Notes: a model not told the origin generated them from the sequence alone. A DNA stretch of 64,000 bases from Pirellulaceae bacterium (GCA_019636375.1 JAHBXS010000003.1:744001-808000); one strand, 5' to 3'. Positions 19,014 to 28,079 are shown, counted from the first letter of the stretch. Made by a program: numbers and translations.

Positions 19014-20315
19014 TTACTCGTCGGCTGAAACCCTGTGTTGCCCTAGAGTAAATTGATTGAGGTACCATTGTCGCCACACGTCCGGCGAGTCTCCGGGGTT
19101 GGCATTCGTGATGCGTCGAAGGGATTGAAGGACATTTTGATTGACAACCTCAACCTCTACGAATTTTGGCCCGCCACCGGTTTGCAGCCCGGTGGGTTGG
19201 CCGTTGACCATTCCGACGTTTCGTCGATTGGGATCGGCTCCGGTTTCGACTCGATGTTTGGTTTTAATGGCGTTGATGAGGGGCAAGATGGAATTGAGGG
19301 TCCCGAGTTCCCCTAAAAATGCTGCATAATATTGGAGACGTTCGTTGGATACGCCGTCGCGGGGAACAAGCACTCCAGCGCCGATCAACTTGGAGGACGT
19401 TCCAAAACGGTTGACCGGGCCTGCGTTGTAAGGACCCGACAGGAGTAATTCTTTCGCCCGCTCGCGAATTCCGCTATCGGGATCATTTAAAACAAAGCGA
19501 ATGAGAGAGTCTTGTGCAGTTGGCGACGGCATTTGGCCAATCACTTCCACGTATAAACGGCGGAGCGTTACGTCAGAAGCGCTGGTATCCTGAGCCTCTT
19601 TGTCCAAGACCGGTATGAGCGATTCCTTGGCGAACGCAGAGAGAGTCCGAAGAGCTTCGTCGAAACTGTATCGCGGAAGTTGCGTTTTCCATTTGGATAG
19701 ATCCGACTTGAGGGGACCCACTTGAGCATCCCCTTGCTCCATGTAGTGATTCAATTGCGAAAGAAGTGAACTGATCCAGCGACTCTTCTCGTAGACGAAT
19801 CCTAGGTTCGCGTAATACTGGCCTTCTGGAATCCAACGATTGCCGACTTTGATCCATTTACGCCGGGAGAGTTCTTTGGTGGCTTCCGTATGCTGTGGAT
19901 TGAGTTCGACGATTTTTAAAAGATGATCGTCGATTTGTTGACTCAATTTAGAACGCCCACTTTTCTGACTTAAACACCATTCAACCAACTTCCAATGCTC
20001 GTCCACCGTACCTGCACTCTGCGAGAGCATGGCTGCGTATTGACCAAGAACGTCATCGGCTGATTGCCAAGTGGCCTCGGTCCGCTCGATTTCCAAATGG
20101 CCACCAGAAGGCGTCTCGACGACCAACAGGGGTTTTCCTGATACGGGGTGTGTTGCATCCTTATCGACCAAGGTTCCGACAAATCGTCCCGCCGAACTCT
20201 TGAGCGTCAACTGGCCAGTTTCTTGAGAGTTCACGTCGGAACCGCCGAGCAAGAGCACGCAAAAAATTACCAGATGTAGTCCCTTCAGATCGTTTGTCGC
20301 CGCCAGACTCATCAT
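19014..20315 (-). CDS. Secreted protein with a HEAT-like C-terminal region, function unknown
   Basis: A 433-residue protein with a signal peptide (LHLVIFCVLLLGGSDVNSQ). A short beta domain (LTLKSSAGRFVGTLVDKD) is followed by a helical region containing KWIKVGNRWIPEGQYY, a motif that recurs in planctomycete secreted proteins. The part from about 215 to 330 resembles HEAT repeats (TLRRLYVEVIGQMPSPTAQ, then DSGIRERAKELLLSG). I cannot assign a role. The frame extends upstream by 19 codons, but the ATG at 20315, with GGAGAG upstream, starts the signal peptide directly. Confidence 0.75.
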   Translation of the reverse strand: MMSLAATNDLKGLHLVIFCVLLLGGSDVNSQETGQLTLKSSAGRFVGTLVDKDATHPVSGKPLLVVETPSGGHLEIERTEATWQSADDVLGQYAAMLSQSAGTVDEHWKLVEWCLSQKSGRSKLSQQIDDHLLKIVELNPQHTEATKELSRRKWIKVGNRWIPEGQYYANLGFVYEKSRWISSLLSQLNHYMEQGDAQVGPLKSDLSKWKTQLPRYSFDEALRTLSAFAKESLIPVLDKEAQDTSASDVTLRRLYVEVIGQMPSPTAQDSLIRFVLNDPDSGIRERAKELLLSGPYNAGPVNRFGTSSKLIGAGVLVPRDGVSNERLQYYAAFLGELGTLNSILPLINAIKTKHRVETGADPNRRNVGMVNGQPTGLQTGGGPKFVEVEVVNQNVLQSLRRITNANPGDSPDVWRQWYLNQFTLGQHRVSADE

Positions 20316-20507
20316 CTCTCTATCTCTCCAAAACCCCAACTGCTTCGCCGCCTTGTTGAATTTCGTTTCCACTTGCGTCCGAACACACCTGATTTGTTTG
20401 GTCGGAAGTGCGCGCCAACCCTCTATTCAAGGCGTTACGCACGAAAATGCCTCGTCTTGTAGCATTTGCATTTTATTCAACTCCCGGCTCAAGGCAAATT
20501 AACTTCG

Positions 20508-20600
20508 TATCCCAAAAGGGTTCAGACCATTTGGAGGCTAAGCGAAATTTAAGGTTGTTTTGCTGTTTAGCCGGAGAGGGTCTGACCCCTTTTGGGGATA
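20508..20600. repeat. Imperfect inverted-repeat element
   Basis: The left arm (20508-20544: TATCCCAAAAGGGTTCAGACC, then GGCTAAGCG) pairs with the right arm (20563-20600: CTGTTTAGCC ending TTTTGGGGATA) to give a long imperfect hairpin with about 18 bases in the loop. It lies between two minus-strand genes, just after the stop of the subtilase-like gene, and may end transcription. A related string (CGTATCCTAAAGGGTTAC) occurs near 48347, suggesting a dispersed family. Confidence 0.65.
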
Positions 20601-20609
20601 GGCTCTTAC

Positions 20610-22028
20610 TTAGCCGCAAATCATACGGCGGCGAAAGGTGAGACCCAGCGCCAGGGTCAAAACCACCATAACCAATCCCGTTCCCGGCTCCGGTATCGCA
20701 ATTGAACTCCAAGCCAATGCATATCCGTAGTCCATATTGGTACGGACTCGCACCGTGTATCTGCCGGGACCCAAGGAAGTGAAATACAGGTGCTCGACAT
20801 TGCCCACGGTCGCTACACTTTGGTCCATTAAACTTCCCAAAAATGACCCGGACGAGTCAAAAAAATCTAAATCAAAATTGGCCAAAGTCACGGCGGGGCT
20901 AAACACGAGCGGCGATGGATCGGTGTCTTGAACATCGATATTCCATGCCAACAAAAACGAAACGTTCCGCCACTCCTTGCCTGGATCGATCACAATGTCG
21001 TAGTGCATTTGGTCGCCGGGGGATAGGTTAGAAACAAAATCCCAACCGTAGTTGCCAATCGCAGAAGCCGGCTCGATTAAGGAGCCGTTGAATTGGCCGG
21101 CCTCAACGATCTTGTAGCTGTTATAGACATTTGCTTGTCCAACGCCGTAAACCTGATCAAGCGGTCGCGTGGTGGTCCGGTTCCAAGTGGGAAACGGGTC
21201 CTTCGTAGCGCCAGCCATAATAATAGCTCGCATGGTATCACTACGTGCCGCATCGGTCCCCGTGGCTGCCTGATGGAGCACCGTGGCAATTGAGGAGACG
21301 ATTGGAGTCGTATAACTTGTGTAATAAGGAGGGCCAGCATAAGGTGACGGAGCGACGATATCTGGGCGCGTTCGTCCCGCTCCGTACATGTTGGTCACTC
21401 CAGAGGCATGACCTCCATCAATCCGACCGACGATCAACATGTTGTAACCCTGTACGAGCATGCGTGGCAGCCCTCCACTATTGGCGGTCCCAGCTATCAT
21501 GGTGACATGGTCTCGTTGCGCAATGTAGTCGATTCGATGCAACATATTTTGGGCGTCAGCAACCGACGGGCTATAGATCCATGAATGGTTTTGGACTCGA
21601 TAGTTGTGGACCATTGGATCAGCCCCGGTCGCAAAGCCGACTCGGTTGTCCAACCAATCACCAGCAGAGTAAACGGAAACTTGAGTTGCTCCATTGGCAA
21701 TGCTCGTGACATTGCCAAACATCGGACGTGAGACTTGACGCGAGTGGGTTGACAACCCAAAATTTGTCCCCGTTGCGTTGATCACCGTCTTGCCGGCGAA
21801 TTCAGGTGGCAAAGGGCCTACATCAAACGGCATGTAATTTCCATTGGCATCGGAACCCTCAACTACGGAAATCGCCACACCAGCGCCGGTCACCGGCGCC
21901 CCACTGTATTCCGTTACCAACTGCGTCCAACCAATGCGATCGCGCCAATCTGCTTGGCCAAATCCAATATTAGGAACCAAAGCCAACAACCCAACGACGA
22001 GGCAATTGATGACAGAATTAAGGGACAT
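20610..22028 (-). CDS. Subtilase-like PEP-CTERM protein
   Basis: A 472-residue secreted protein with an N-terminal signal peptide (CLVVGLLALVPNIGFGQ) and a C-terminal PEP-CTERM sorting signal (IPEPGTG, a hydrophobic stretch, FRRR). The body looks like an S8 subtilase: TGAGVAISVVEGSD at the Asp position, STHSRQVS at the His position, GTANSGG near the oxyanion Asn, RPDIVAPSP, and TSYTTPIVSS at the Ser position. Glu stands where the catalytic Asp is expected, so activity is uncertain. A beta-rich C-terminal domain (about 330-440) resembles a pre-peptidase domain. The likely location is the cell surface after sorting. Confidence 0.78.
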   Translation of the reverse strand: MSLNSVINCLVVGLLALVPNIGFGQADWRDRIGWTQLVTEYSGAPVTGAGVAISVVEGSDANGNYMPFDVGPLPPEFAGKTVINATGTNFGLSTHSRQVSRPMFGNVTSIANGATQVSVYSAGDWLDNRVGFATGADPMVHNYRVQNHSWIYSPSVADAQNMLHRIDYIAQRDHVTMIAGTANSGGLPRMLVQGYNMLIVGRIDGGHASGVTNMYGAGRTRPDIVAPSPYAGPPYYTSYTTPIVSSIATVLHQAATGTDAARSDTMRAIIMAGATKDPFPTWNRTTTRPLDQVYGVGQANVYNSYKIVEAGQFNGSLIEPASAIGNYGWDFVSNLSPGDQMHYDIVIDPGKEWRNVSFLLAWNIDVQDTDPSPLVFSPAVTLANFDLDFFDSSGSFLGSLMDQSVATVGNVEHLYFTSLGPGRYTVRVRTNMDYGYALAWSSIAIPEPGTGLVMVVLTLALGLTFRRRMICG

Positions 22029-22170
22029 GTTCGAAACCTCGAAGCACGATGATGAAAGTCAGATTTCTGACAAGCTAAATCATTTTCGGGTTTTTCGCAA
22101 GAAAAATCTGTTAAAATCTCCGTAAAAGCCTATTGTAAACGACCTTTTAATGCCGACCAGGACCCCTTAT

Positions 22171-23202
22171 ATGGCTAAAATCAGCAAAGCCACTTTGAGT
22201 AAACTTTTCTATCGCCTCGAGAAAAGCTATACCGCTGGCATCGATTTGCACACGGCCCTGCAGCGCGAAAGCGAGCAAGGGAGTCCGACCTACCGCAACA
22301 TCATGCAATCCATCGCCAGCCGAGTCTGCCGTGGGGATAGCTTTTCGGATAGCATTTCCGCACTCAGCGATGACTTCCCGCCCCTCGTCCAAGCCGTGGT
22401 CAAGGCAGGCGAGCAGGGCGGACGGTTGGAAGAATCGTTTCGACGATTGTCACAACACTACAACAGCCTCGTCCAGTTTCGAAGAAACCTACTCGCGCGC
22501 ATGGCTTGGCCGATGTTCGAACTGGCGATGGCAGTCGTTGTTGTAGGGGTAATGATTCTGATTCTCGGATTTATTCTAGAATCCGCTGATATTCCCGCTA
22601 TCGATTGGTTCGGGTTTGGCTTGAGTGTTTTTGGAAATTTCGCCCTCTACTGCTTCATCGTTTTGACATTACTTTCCGCCGCAGCCCTATTGATTTTCGG
22701 ATCGATGTGGGGGTGGTTCGGCGAACTGCCGATGAAGATCGCGCGACGGATTCCGCTTATTGGCAAAACCATCGAATGCTTGGCGCTTTCTCGATTTGCT
22801 TGGACCATGTCGGTCGCCGAGAACGCCGGGATGCGACCTCAAGAGACAACGAAGTTGGCCCTCGAAGCGACTCAAAATTTTTACTTCACCAATCAAATCG
22901 AACCGATCCGCAATAGTCTGGACCAAGGCCGCTCGATTCACGACTCCCTGGCGAGCACATCTGTTTTTCCTCGCGACTTTCTGATGTACGTCGATAATGG
23001 CGAAATCGCCGGAGAATTGGCGGAGACCCTCGACCGCGTTTCGAAAGACCTACAAGAACAAGCCGAAAACAATCTCAAAACCATTACGACGATCGGATTT
23101 GTGATCACATTTTTGTTTACCGCAGTCGTCGTTGGAGCCGCAGTCATCTTGCTGTTCCAAAAAGTTTACATCGAGCAGATCCAGAGCTTTTCACGATTTT
23201 AG
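22171..23202 (+). CDS. GspF/PilC-type inner-membrane platform protein, orphan
   Basis: A 343-residue protein with two T2SSF domains separated by membrane segments: LFYRLEKSYTAGIDLHTALQ with AVVKAGEQGGRLEESF in the first, and SRFAWTMSVAENAGMRPQE with YVDNGEIAGELAETL in the second. Three hydrophobic segments (MAVVVVGVMILILGFIL; FALYCFIVLTLLSAAALLI; TFLFTAVVVGAAVILLF) complete the family pattern. Such proteins anchor the ATPase and pseudopilus in type II secretion or type IV pili. No GspE, pilin or secretin gene is adjacent. AGGA lies 8 bases before the ATG at 22171, deciding the start over 22150. Confidence 0.88.
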   Translation: MAKISKATLSKLFYRLEKSYTAGIDLHTALQRESEQGSPTYRNIMQSIASRVCRGDSFSDSISALSDDFPPLVQAVVKAGEQGGRLEESFRRLSQHYNSLVQFRRNLLARMAWPMFELAMAVVVVGVMILILGFILESADIPAIDWFGFGLSVFGNFALYCFIVLTLLSAAALLIFGSMWGWFGELPMKIARRIPLIGKTIECLALSRFAWTMSVAENAGMRPQETTKLALEATQNFYFTNQIEPIRNSLDQGRSIHDSLASTSVFPRDFLMYVDNGEIAGELAETLDRVSKDLQEQAENNLKTITTIGFVITFLFTAVVVGAAVILLFQKVYIEQIQSFSRF

Positions 23203-23490
23203 CCGACGCCTTTCGAATATTTCGCGGGCTCACCAAGTAAACCTGGGGAAAAGACGTTTCGCAAGATTTTTTGGTGGCGTCTCGTCCTTAAACGCCGCTC
23301 CCCAAGTCTAACGTTTTTCGATCAACGCCCTGGTTTATGGGGCATCGAGAAGGGAGTGCTCTGGGCAAGACAGGAAAAATGGCTGCGACTAGGGAGTTTG
23401 GGGGCCTGAAAACGGACTTGAGTTAATGGGTCCAAATTGATAACTATTGCACAACTCCCGCTTGTTTTGGATTTTAGATTTTCACAACTA

Positions 23491-24144
23491 ATGCTCCGAT
23501 TTTCGTTTATCCTTTTGCTATTCGCCTTGGCTGGCTGTACGACATCGCGTACATCCGACACATCGCGTACGGCTATTGAACAGTTGTTGGTCTCCAACGC
23601 CGTCGATCAGTCGTTGGAAAAGCTTGCGCTGCCGGATGTTGCCGGCCGCAAGGTGTTCGTCGAGACTCAGTATCTTGACTCGGTGGACAAGGGCTATGTG
23701 ATTGCTTCCATCCGCCAACGCTTGCTGACGAGCGGAGCCTTACTGACAGCCGACAAAACTGAGTCCGAAATCATCGTCGAAGTTTGCTCGGGTGGGATCG
23801 GAACCGATAACGTGGATTCATTTTTGGGTGTACCCGGATTTGCATTGGCCGCACCCATACCGGTGGCGATTCCGGAACTTCGGCTGTATCAACGAAAGAT
23901 CCAATACGGCACTGCCAAAATCAGTGTCTATGCCTACGCGACAGCCGATGGACGGATGCTGTTCGACAGTGGTCATGCGATCGCTCGGTCTGACGATAAC
24001 ACTTGGACGTTTATGGGGATCGGCCCAGTTCGGCACGGTTCGGTTCGCGACGAAGTTCGTGAAGGCGAAAAGAGCAAAGTCAGCCTTCCGACCCGAATAG
24101 CGGAAATCCCCGAGCCTCCGATCACCACACGCTATAATCGCTAA
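23491..24144 (+). CDS. DUF6655-type lipoprotein
   Basis: A 217-residue lipoprotein: signal LRFSFILLLFALAGC with lipobox LAGC, followed by TTSRTSDTSRTAIEQLLVS and NAVDQSLEKLALPDVAGRKV. This opening is typical of the DUF6655 family of planctomycete lipoproteins, in my recollection. The rest is an alpha/beta domain with VETQYLDSVDKGYVIASIRQRL, resembling the LptE/CsgG-like fold in layout, but the function is unknown. The start at 23491 gives a normal signal peptide; the frame is open 18 codons further. It converges with the lipoate-ligase-like gene. Confidence 0.8.
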   Translation: MLRFSFILLLFALAGCTTSRTSDTSRTAIEQLLVSNAVDQSLEKLALPDVAGRKVFVETQYLDSVDKGYVIASIRQRLLTSGALLTADKTESEIIVEVCSGGIGTDNVDSFLGVPGFALAAPIPVAIPELRLYQRKIQYGTAKISVYAYATADGRMLFDSGHAIARSDDNTWTFMGIGPVRHGSVRDEVREGEKSKVSLPTRIAEIPEPPITTRYNR

Positions 24145-24221
24145 CTCGGAATTAAAATTCTGCAACGTAGCCACCTGAATTCGTTGTGGTCTGCTTTTGC
24201 ACTTTTTCCATGAGTGATGAC

Positions 24222-24944
24222 TCAGACCAAAACTTTGTTGGTCCATTCATCCGAACCGTATTTTTCTTCCGCTAAAGCGTTCACTAAATCCTGCGGCACA
24301 TCCTGCTCGGCCCCTTCAGCGTTCCAAACTTCGGTTAAAACTTGCCTCAAGTCATTGACCGAAACCGGCAAGTTCATCAAGAAGGACTCATGGCTACGAT
24401 CCGCTCGATAATCGGGCTGCCGCACCGGTCTTCGCAAGCATCGTTGAATGAACTCGATAGGGAAGTCGTACAACAGCGTGCCGTGATACAGTACCGCGTT
24501 TTTGCGACATCGCAGACTATTACCACTGAATTTGCGAGGCCCGATGGTCAAGTCGCTGGTTCCAGACACCTGACAATCGATCCCCAACCGTTTTAGCCCA
24601 AGTTGCAATCGAGACAGCACATACTGGTGGACGCGATCCACCATGCGAAGCTCGGGGCGAATTCTCAAATCGAGCACGACGGCATACATTAGGCATCCTG
24701 GTCCTGCCACCACCGACTGTCCACCGCTGGCTCGTCTCAGAATTTGAATATTTGATTGGCGACAATATTCTTGATCGACTTCGACAGAAATTGGTGAACT
24801 TCGCCCCAAAACCACGAACGACTGCGGGGACTCCCACAATCGCAAGCACTCTCGCGCCGGTTGTTGTTCCAACCTTTCCAACAGCGCTTCATCGAGAGCA
24901 AGATTTTGTCGCGGTGTGGAAAGTGTCAATTCAAGTAACTTCAC
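24222..24944 (-). CDS. Lipoate-protein ligase / octanoyltransferase family protein
   Basis: A 240-residue protein of the biotin/lipoate ligase fold. Characteristic blocks are LALDEALLERL, LRLWESPQSFVVLGRS, the RRASGGQSVVAGPGCLMYAV loop and RKFSGNSLRCRKNAVLYHG with the expected catalytic-type Lys region. The family attaches or transfers lipoyl/octanoyl groups to lipoyl domains of dehydrogenases. It is shorter than LplA and lacks the C-terminal accessory domain, so an LipM/LplJ-like or amidotransferase role is possible. The start is a GTG. It is not next to any lipoyl-enzyme gene. Confidence 0.88.
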   Translation of the reverse strand: MKLLELTLSTPRQNLALDEALLERLEQQPARECLRLWESPQSFVVLGRSSPISVEVDQEYCRQSNIQILRRASGGQSVVAGPGCLMYAVVLDLRIRPELRMVDRVHQYVLSRLQLGLKRLGIDCQVSGTSDLTIGPRKFSGNSLRCRKNAVLYHGTLLYDFPIEFIQRCLRRPVRQPDYRADRSHESFLMNLPVSVNDLRQVLTEVWNAEGAEQDVPQDLVNALAEEKYGSDEWTNKVLV

Positions 24945-25418
24945 GGTACGACGCTCGCTAAACGAAATGATTTGAAAACGCTGGCTGTTGATGGCTGCAT
25001 GCGAACAAAGACGCTAGCCCTTCAGCCAAAAGATTGGCTATGGGTAGGGTCGCCGAAACCTCGTCCTTGTTCGGACTCTTAAATTGAAAGGCGTGCTGAC
25101 TCCTGGGTAATATCTTAATCAGCAGCACATCTGGCGGCGCTGAATAGGCTCCTGCGAACTCGTGAAATGGGAAGTCTGGGAAAGATGTTCCGCCCTGAAA
25201 CTGTGAAGTTCGTCAAAAACCGCAGCAGACCATTGAAAATTCTCGTTCTATTCGTCAAACTCGTCAAAAATGGTCGCAGAGAATTAGCCAATCCTCACTT
25301 CGTTGCTTAAGATATAAGCATGGGATTTTAATTCGTCTTTCAACTCGACCACTCGGCTTCGAACAACGAATGAGCGGCACGCCGTGCAACGCTTTTGAAA
25401 AAGTCTAAGGGTGAAAAT
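24945..25418. other. Divergent intergenic region
   Basis: A 474-base gap between the lipoate-ligase-like gene (minus) and the YTV-protein gene (plus). It contains direct repeats of TTCGTCAAA/CTCGTCAAA near 25208-25267 and a GCCAAAAGATTGGC hairpin at about 25026-25039. No frame with coding character is seen. Confidence 0.5.
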
Positions 25419-26864
25419 ATGGTTCGTTTCTTCAAAACTACCTTAATTCCAGCAATCCTTCTTGCATTCGGTGTCGCCGATTTAGGTTGGTCGCAAGAAC
25501 GCTTTATTTATCAAAACCGCACGATCCTCGTAGACCAACCCGTCACCAAAACCAAACTGGTTGCAGAAACGGTTTACGAAAACCATGCCATCACTGAAGA
25601 AGTTCCAGTGATCGAAACCGAAACTCGTTATCGGCGAGTTATCACAAACCGCCCCGTGGTCAAGAACAAAATTCTCGAAGAACGCTACGAGGTCTACAAA
25701 CCGGTCACTGAAACGTCAGTCAAAAACGTTGAAATTGAAGAGACCGTTTACCAAGACGTTACCGAGATGAGAACTCAACAGGTGTGGGTCGAAAAGCCCG
25801 TTCAGGAAACCCGTTACCGCGATGAGCAAGTCATTGTACAGAGGCCAATCGAATCGATGCGATACGAGCCCCAACAAGTCACCACCTATCGTCCACAAAC
25901 CCAATTCGAAACGTCTTACACGCAGTCGGAGATGATGGCGATTTTCCCGGGAAGTACACAAGTTGAGTGGCTTCGTCGTGGCTACTACTTTGATTCGACT
26001 CGGAACGCCTATCTCTACCGCCGACCAGGCTTTCATTGGGTTAACCAGCCTTCGACAATCGCTTCCCAGCCGGTTCTGGTTCCTCAAACCACTGCGAAAA
26101 CCGTCTTGGTGCCAGAGACCCAAACAAGCTACAAGCCCGTCATGGTCACCGAAACGAGAGAAACCATGGAGACTCGCCGCGTTCCCTACACCGTTGAGAC
26201 GACCCAACGAGTTCTGCAAGATGTCGAAGTTCCAGTCGTGGTTCGTAAACCGGTTGTTCAACGACGTGTCGAACAACGCCCCGAAACCACGGTGAAATAC
26301 CAAACCGAAGAAGTCATCAATCGCACGCCGTTCCAGGAAACGACTTGGGAAACGGTCGAGGTCAATGAACCCTACCAGGTCCAGGTTCAAAAAAACATTA
26401 CGCGAACACGTATGGTCCAAATTCCCAGGACGGTCTACAAAGAGGTTCCCTACGCCGTCACGGAAAAAGTGCGCCGCGTGGTCACGGAAAAAATTCCGGT
26501 AGACGAACAAGGTCGTCCGATCTTATCTACCCCTACAGACGCAGCGTTGTCGGGCAACTCTCAACAATCGACCCAGCGACCCGTTTTAGAGGGAGAGGGT
26601 ACCGAAAGTTTTGGTACCTTTCGGCCTGCTGAAGAGTCGCGGGTCTTAAAAAGCTCGCAAATCGTCGATCCGCCTATCGAGCCAGCATCAGGAGAAAGTC
26701 AACCGACGAGCCAAGCCCCAGAAAATGGCAGCGGCACCGACAATGGCAGTCCCCAAAGCGTCTTGACGTTGGAGTCGAAACCTCTCCGCCCTATCGGTGA
26801 GCGTCCACGCCCGGTCGAAGCTGACATGCCACCCCAAATCGACCCACCCAAAATCGACAATTGA
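25419..26864 (+). CDS. YTV-repeat protein, probable cell-envelope component
   Basis: A 481-residue protein with a signal peptide (LIPAILLAFGVADLGWS) and many degenerate repeats of about 10-20 residues, rich in Tyr, Thr, Val, Glu and Arg, such as RYEVYKPVTETSV, RRVPYTVETTQRV and VPYAVTEKVRRVVTEK. This is the pattern of the planctomycete YTV repeat, reported for detergent-insoluble wall proteins of Rhodopirellula. A non-repeat insert (GYYFDSTRNAYLYRRPGFHW) lies near residue 200. The last 100 residues are a disordered Ser/Pro/Glu-rich tail. AAGG before the ATG at 25419 decides the start. The neighbouring Cys-rich gene suggests an envelope locus. Confidence 0.85.
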   Translation: MVRFFKTTLIPAILLAFGVADLGWSQERFIYQNRTILVDQPVTKTKLVAETVYENHAITEEVPVIETETRYRRVITNRPVVKNKILEERYEVYKPVTETSVKNVEIEETVYQDVTEMRTQQVWVEKPVQETRYRDEQVIVQRPIESMRYEPQQVTTYRPQTQFETSYTQSEMMAIFPGSTQVEWLRRGYYFDSTRNAYLYRRPGFHWVNQPSTIASQPVLVPQTTAKTVLVPETQTSYKPVMVTETRETMETRRVPYTVETTQRVLQDVEVPVVVRKPVVQRRVEQRPETTVKYQTEEVINRTPFQETTWETVEVNEPYQVQVQKNITRTRMVQIPRTVYKEVPYAVTEKVRRVVTEKIPVDEQGRPILSTPTDAALSGNSQQSTQRPVLEGEGTESFGTFRPAEESRVLKSSQIVDPPIEPASGESQPTSQAPENGSGTDNGSPQSVLTLESKPLRPIGERPRPVEADMPPQIDPPKIDN

Positions 26865-26943
26865 CGCCTGATCGCGGATTTAAATCGAAATTTTCGCGAA
26901 TTCGCTAGCAGAAAACCGGTCGATTTTGCTGGTTTTTTTACGC

Positions 26944-26978
26944 TTTAGCTGCGACAAAACCAACCTGCTGCAGCTAAA
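26944..26978. other. Hairpin in the YTV/Cys-rich intergenic region
   Basis: TTTAGCTGC (26944-26952) and GCAGCTAAA (26970-26978) can pair around a 17-base loop. It lies 80 bases after the YTV gene stop codon, behind an AAAACC/GGTTTTTTT near-palindrome at about 26913-26939 that could act as a weak terminator. The rest of the 296-base gap precedes the Cys-rich gene. Confidence 0.45.
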
Positions 26979-27160
26979 ACCCGAAGTTTTTTGGCGATGT
27001 TCTCTCGCAAGCGAGAAAAAAACCCCGGTTTTCCCCAGACCCGGCACTCCCCCTTGTCATCAAACCCTGCTTATTTGGTATATTTTTTGGAGTTGTCACT
27101 GAAGGGGGTAACGTCGCCCCTCAACAGAAATTTGTTTTTTGGTGTATGGGAGACCCATCT

Positions 27161-27991
27161 ATGCGTAAATTTTTAGGTTTTGCGATTGTTGCTATGTTCG
27201 TTTGTGGGCAAGCGTTTGCTCAAGACAGCACGCAACCTTCGCCGAGTGATGTAACAAGCACTGCTCAAACGGTTGTTGAGCCGATGGCTGGCATGCCAAT
27301 GCCTGCCACCATGACCGTCGCCAGCGATTGTGGTTGCGGATCACCGGTTGTTGCTTCAAGTTGCGGCACTGGCTGCAATTCATGCCAACCTCGTCAACGA
27401 GTTTTCACAACTCGCCGCAACAACTGCTGCAACACGAACTGTTGTTCGGCCCCAGTTAGCACTTGCTGCGATCCTTGCAACAGCGGTCGCCGAGTTTTGG
27501 CTCGCCGTAGCAACAACTGCTGCAACACGAACTGCTGCTCAGTTCCTGTCAGCACTTGCGCAACTCAAACCTGCAACACTTGCAACACCGGTTGCAATGT
27601 AGCTAACGATTGCTGCAACAACGGTCGCCGAGTTTTGGCTCGCCGCAGCAACAACTGCTGCAACACGAGCAGCTGCTCAGTTCCTGTCAGCACTTGTGCA
27701 ACTCAAACTTGCAACACCGGTTGCAATGTAGCCAGCGATTGCTGCAATAACGGTCGCCGAGTTTTGGCTCGCCGTAGCAATTGCTGCGAAACCGGTTGCA
27801 ACGTTGCCACCACCACTTCTTGCTGCCAATCGGTTGCTGCTGCTCCAGTAAGCAACTGCTGCGGTAACGTGGTCAGCAATGACTGTGGCACCTCAACCAT
27901 GACTGCTGGTTGCAGCCAACCTCGTACAACTGGTATCCGCACTGCGGTTCCTGTTCGCACCGGTGGCATGCGTCTTCGCCGTGGTTGCTAG
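27161..27991 (+). CDS. Cysteine-rich repetitive secreted protein
   Basis: A 276-residue protein with a signal peptide (FLGFAIVAMFVCGQAFA) and a mature part with about 40 cysteines. Repeat units follow the pattern NNGRRVLARRSNNCC, then CSVPVSTC, then CNTGCNV; three nearly identical copies lie between about residues 105 and 220. Basic patches (RRVLARR) alternate with Cys pairs, which suggests dense disulfide cross-linking outside the cytoplasm. Planctomycete walls are known to contain Cys-rich protein, and a YTV gene sits immediately upstream. GGGAG precedes the ATG at 27161. The protein resembles no enzyme. A strong terminator follows. Confidence 0.84.
   Translation: MRKFLGFAIVAMFVCGQAFAQDSTQPSPSDVTSTAQTVVEPMAGMPMPATMTVASDCGCGSPVVASSCGTGCNSCQPRQRVFTTRRNNCCNTNCCSAPVSTCCDPCNSGRRVLARRSNNCCNTNCCSVPVSTCATQTCNTCNTGCNVANDCCNNGRRVLARRSNNCCNTSSCSVPVSTCATQTCNTGCNVASDCCNNGRRVLARRSNCCETGCNVATTTSCCQSVAAAPVSNCCGNVVSNDCGTSTMTAGCSQPRTTGIRTAVPVRTGGMRLRRGC
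27484..27790 (+). repeat. In-gene tandem repeats of the Cys-rich protein
   Basis: CGGTCGCCGAGTTTTGGCTC recurs at 27484, 27622 and 27751, spacings 138 and 129 bases, followed each time by a CTGCTGCAACAC-type segment except in the last, shortened unit. Spacings are multiples of three, so copy changes keep the frame. Confidence 0.85.
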
Positions 27992-28045
27992 TATGCCATG
28001 TTGCTAACGTTGCGACTTTCTCGCAAACGTTTGTATGTATTCCAG

Positions 28046-28079
28046 AAAACGCCAAAGCTCAACGCTTTGGCGTTTTTTT
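28046..28079. terminator. Bidirectional terminator between convergent genes
   Basis: An 11-base stem (AACGCCAAAGC, 28048-28058, with its complement 28064-28074) with a 5-base loop and seven T on the plus strand; on the minus strand it ends in TTTTC. It serves the Cys-rich gene and overlaps the end of the convergent gene at 28078. Confidence 0.9.

Noticed and set aside
27484..27790. Possible CRISPR-like array
   Set aside because: The repeats are in frame, code for Cys-rich protein units and are spaced at 129-138 bases with conserved rather than unique intervals.
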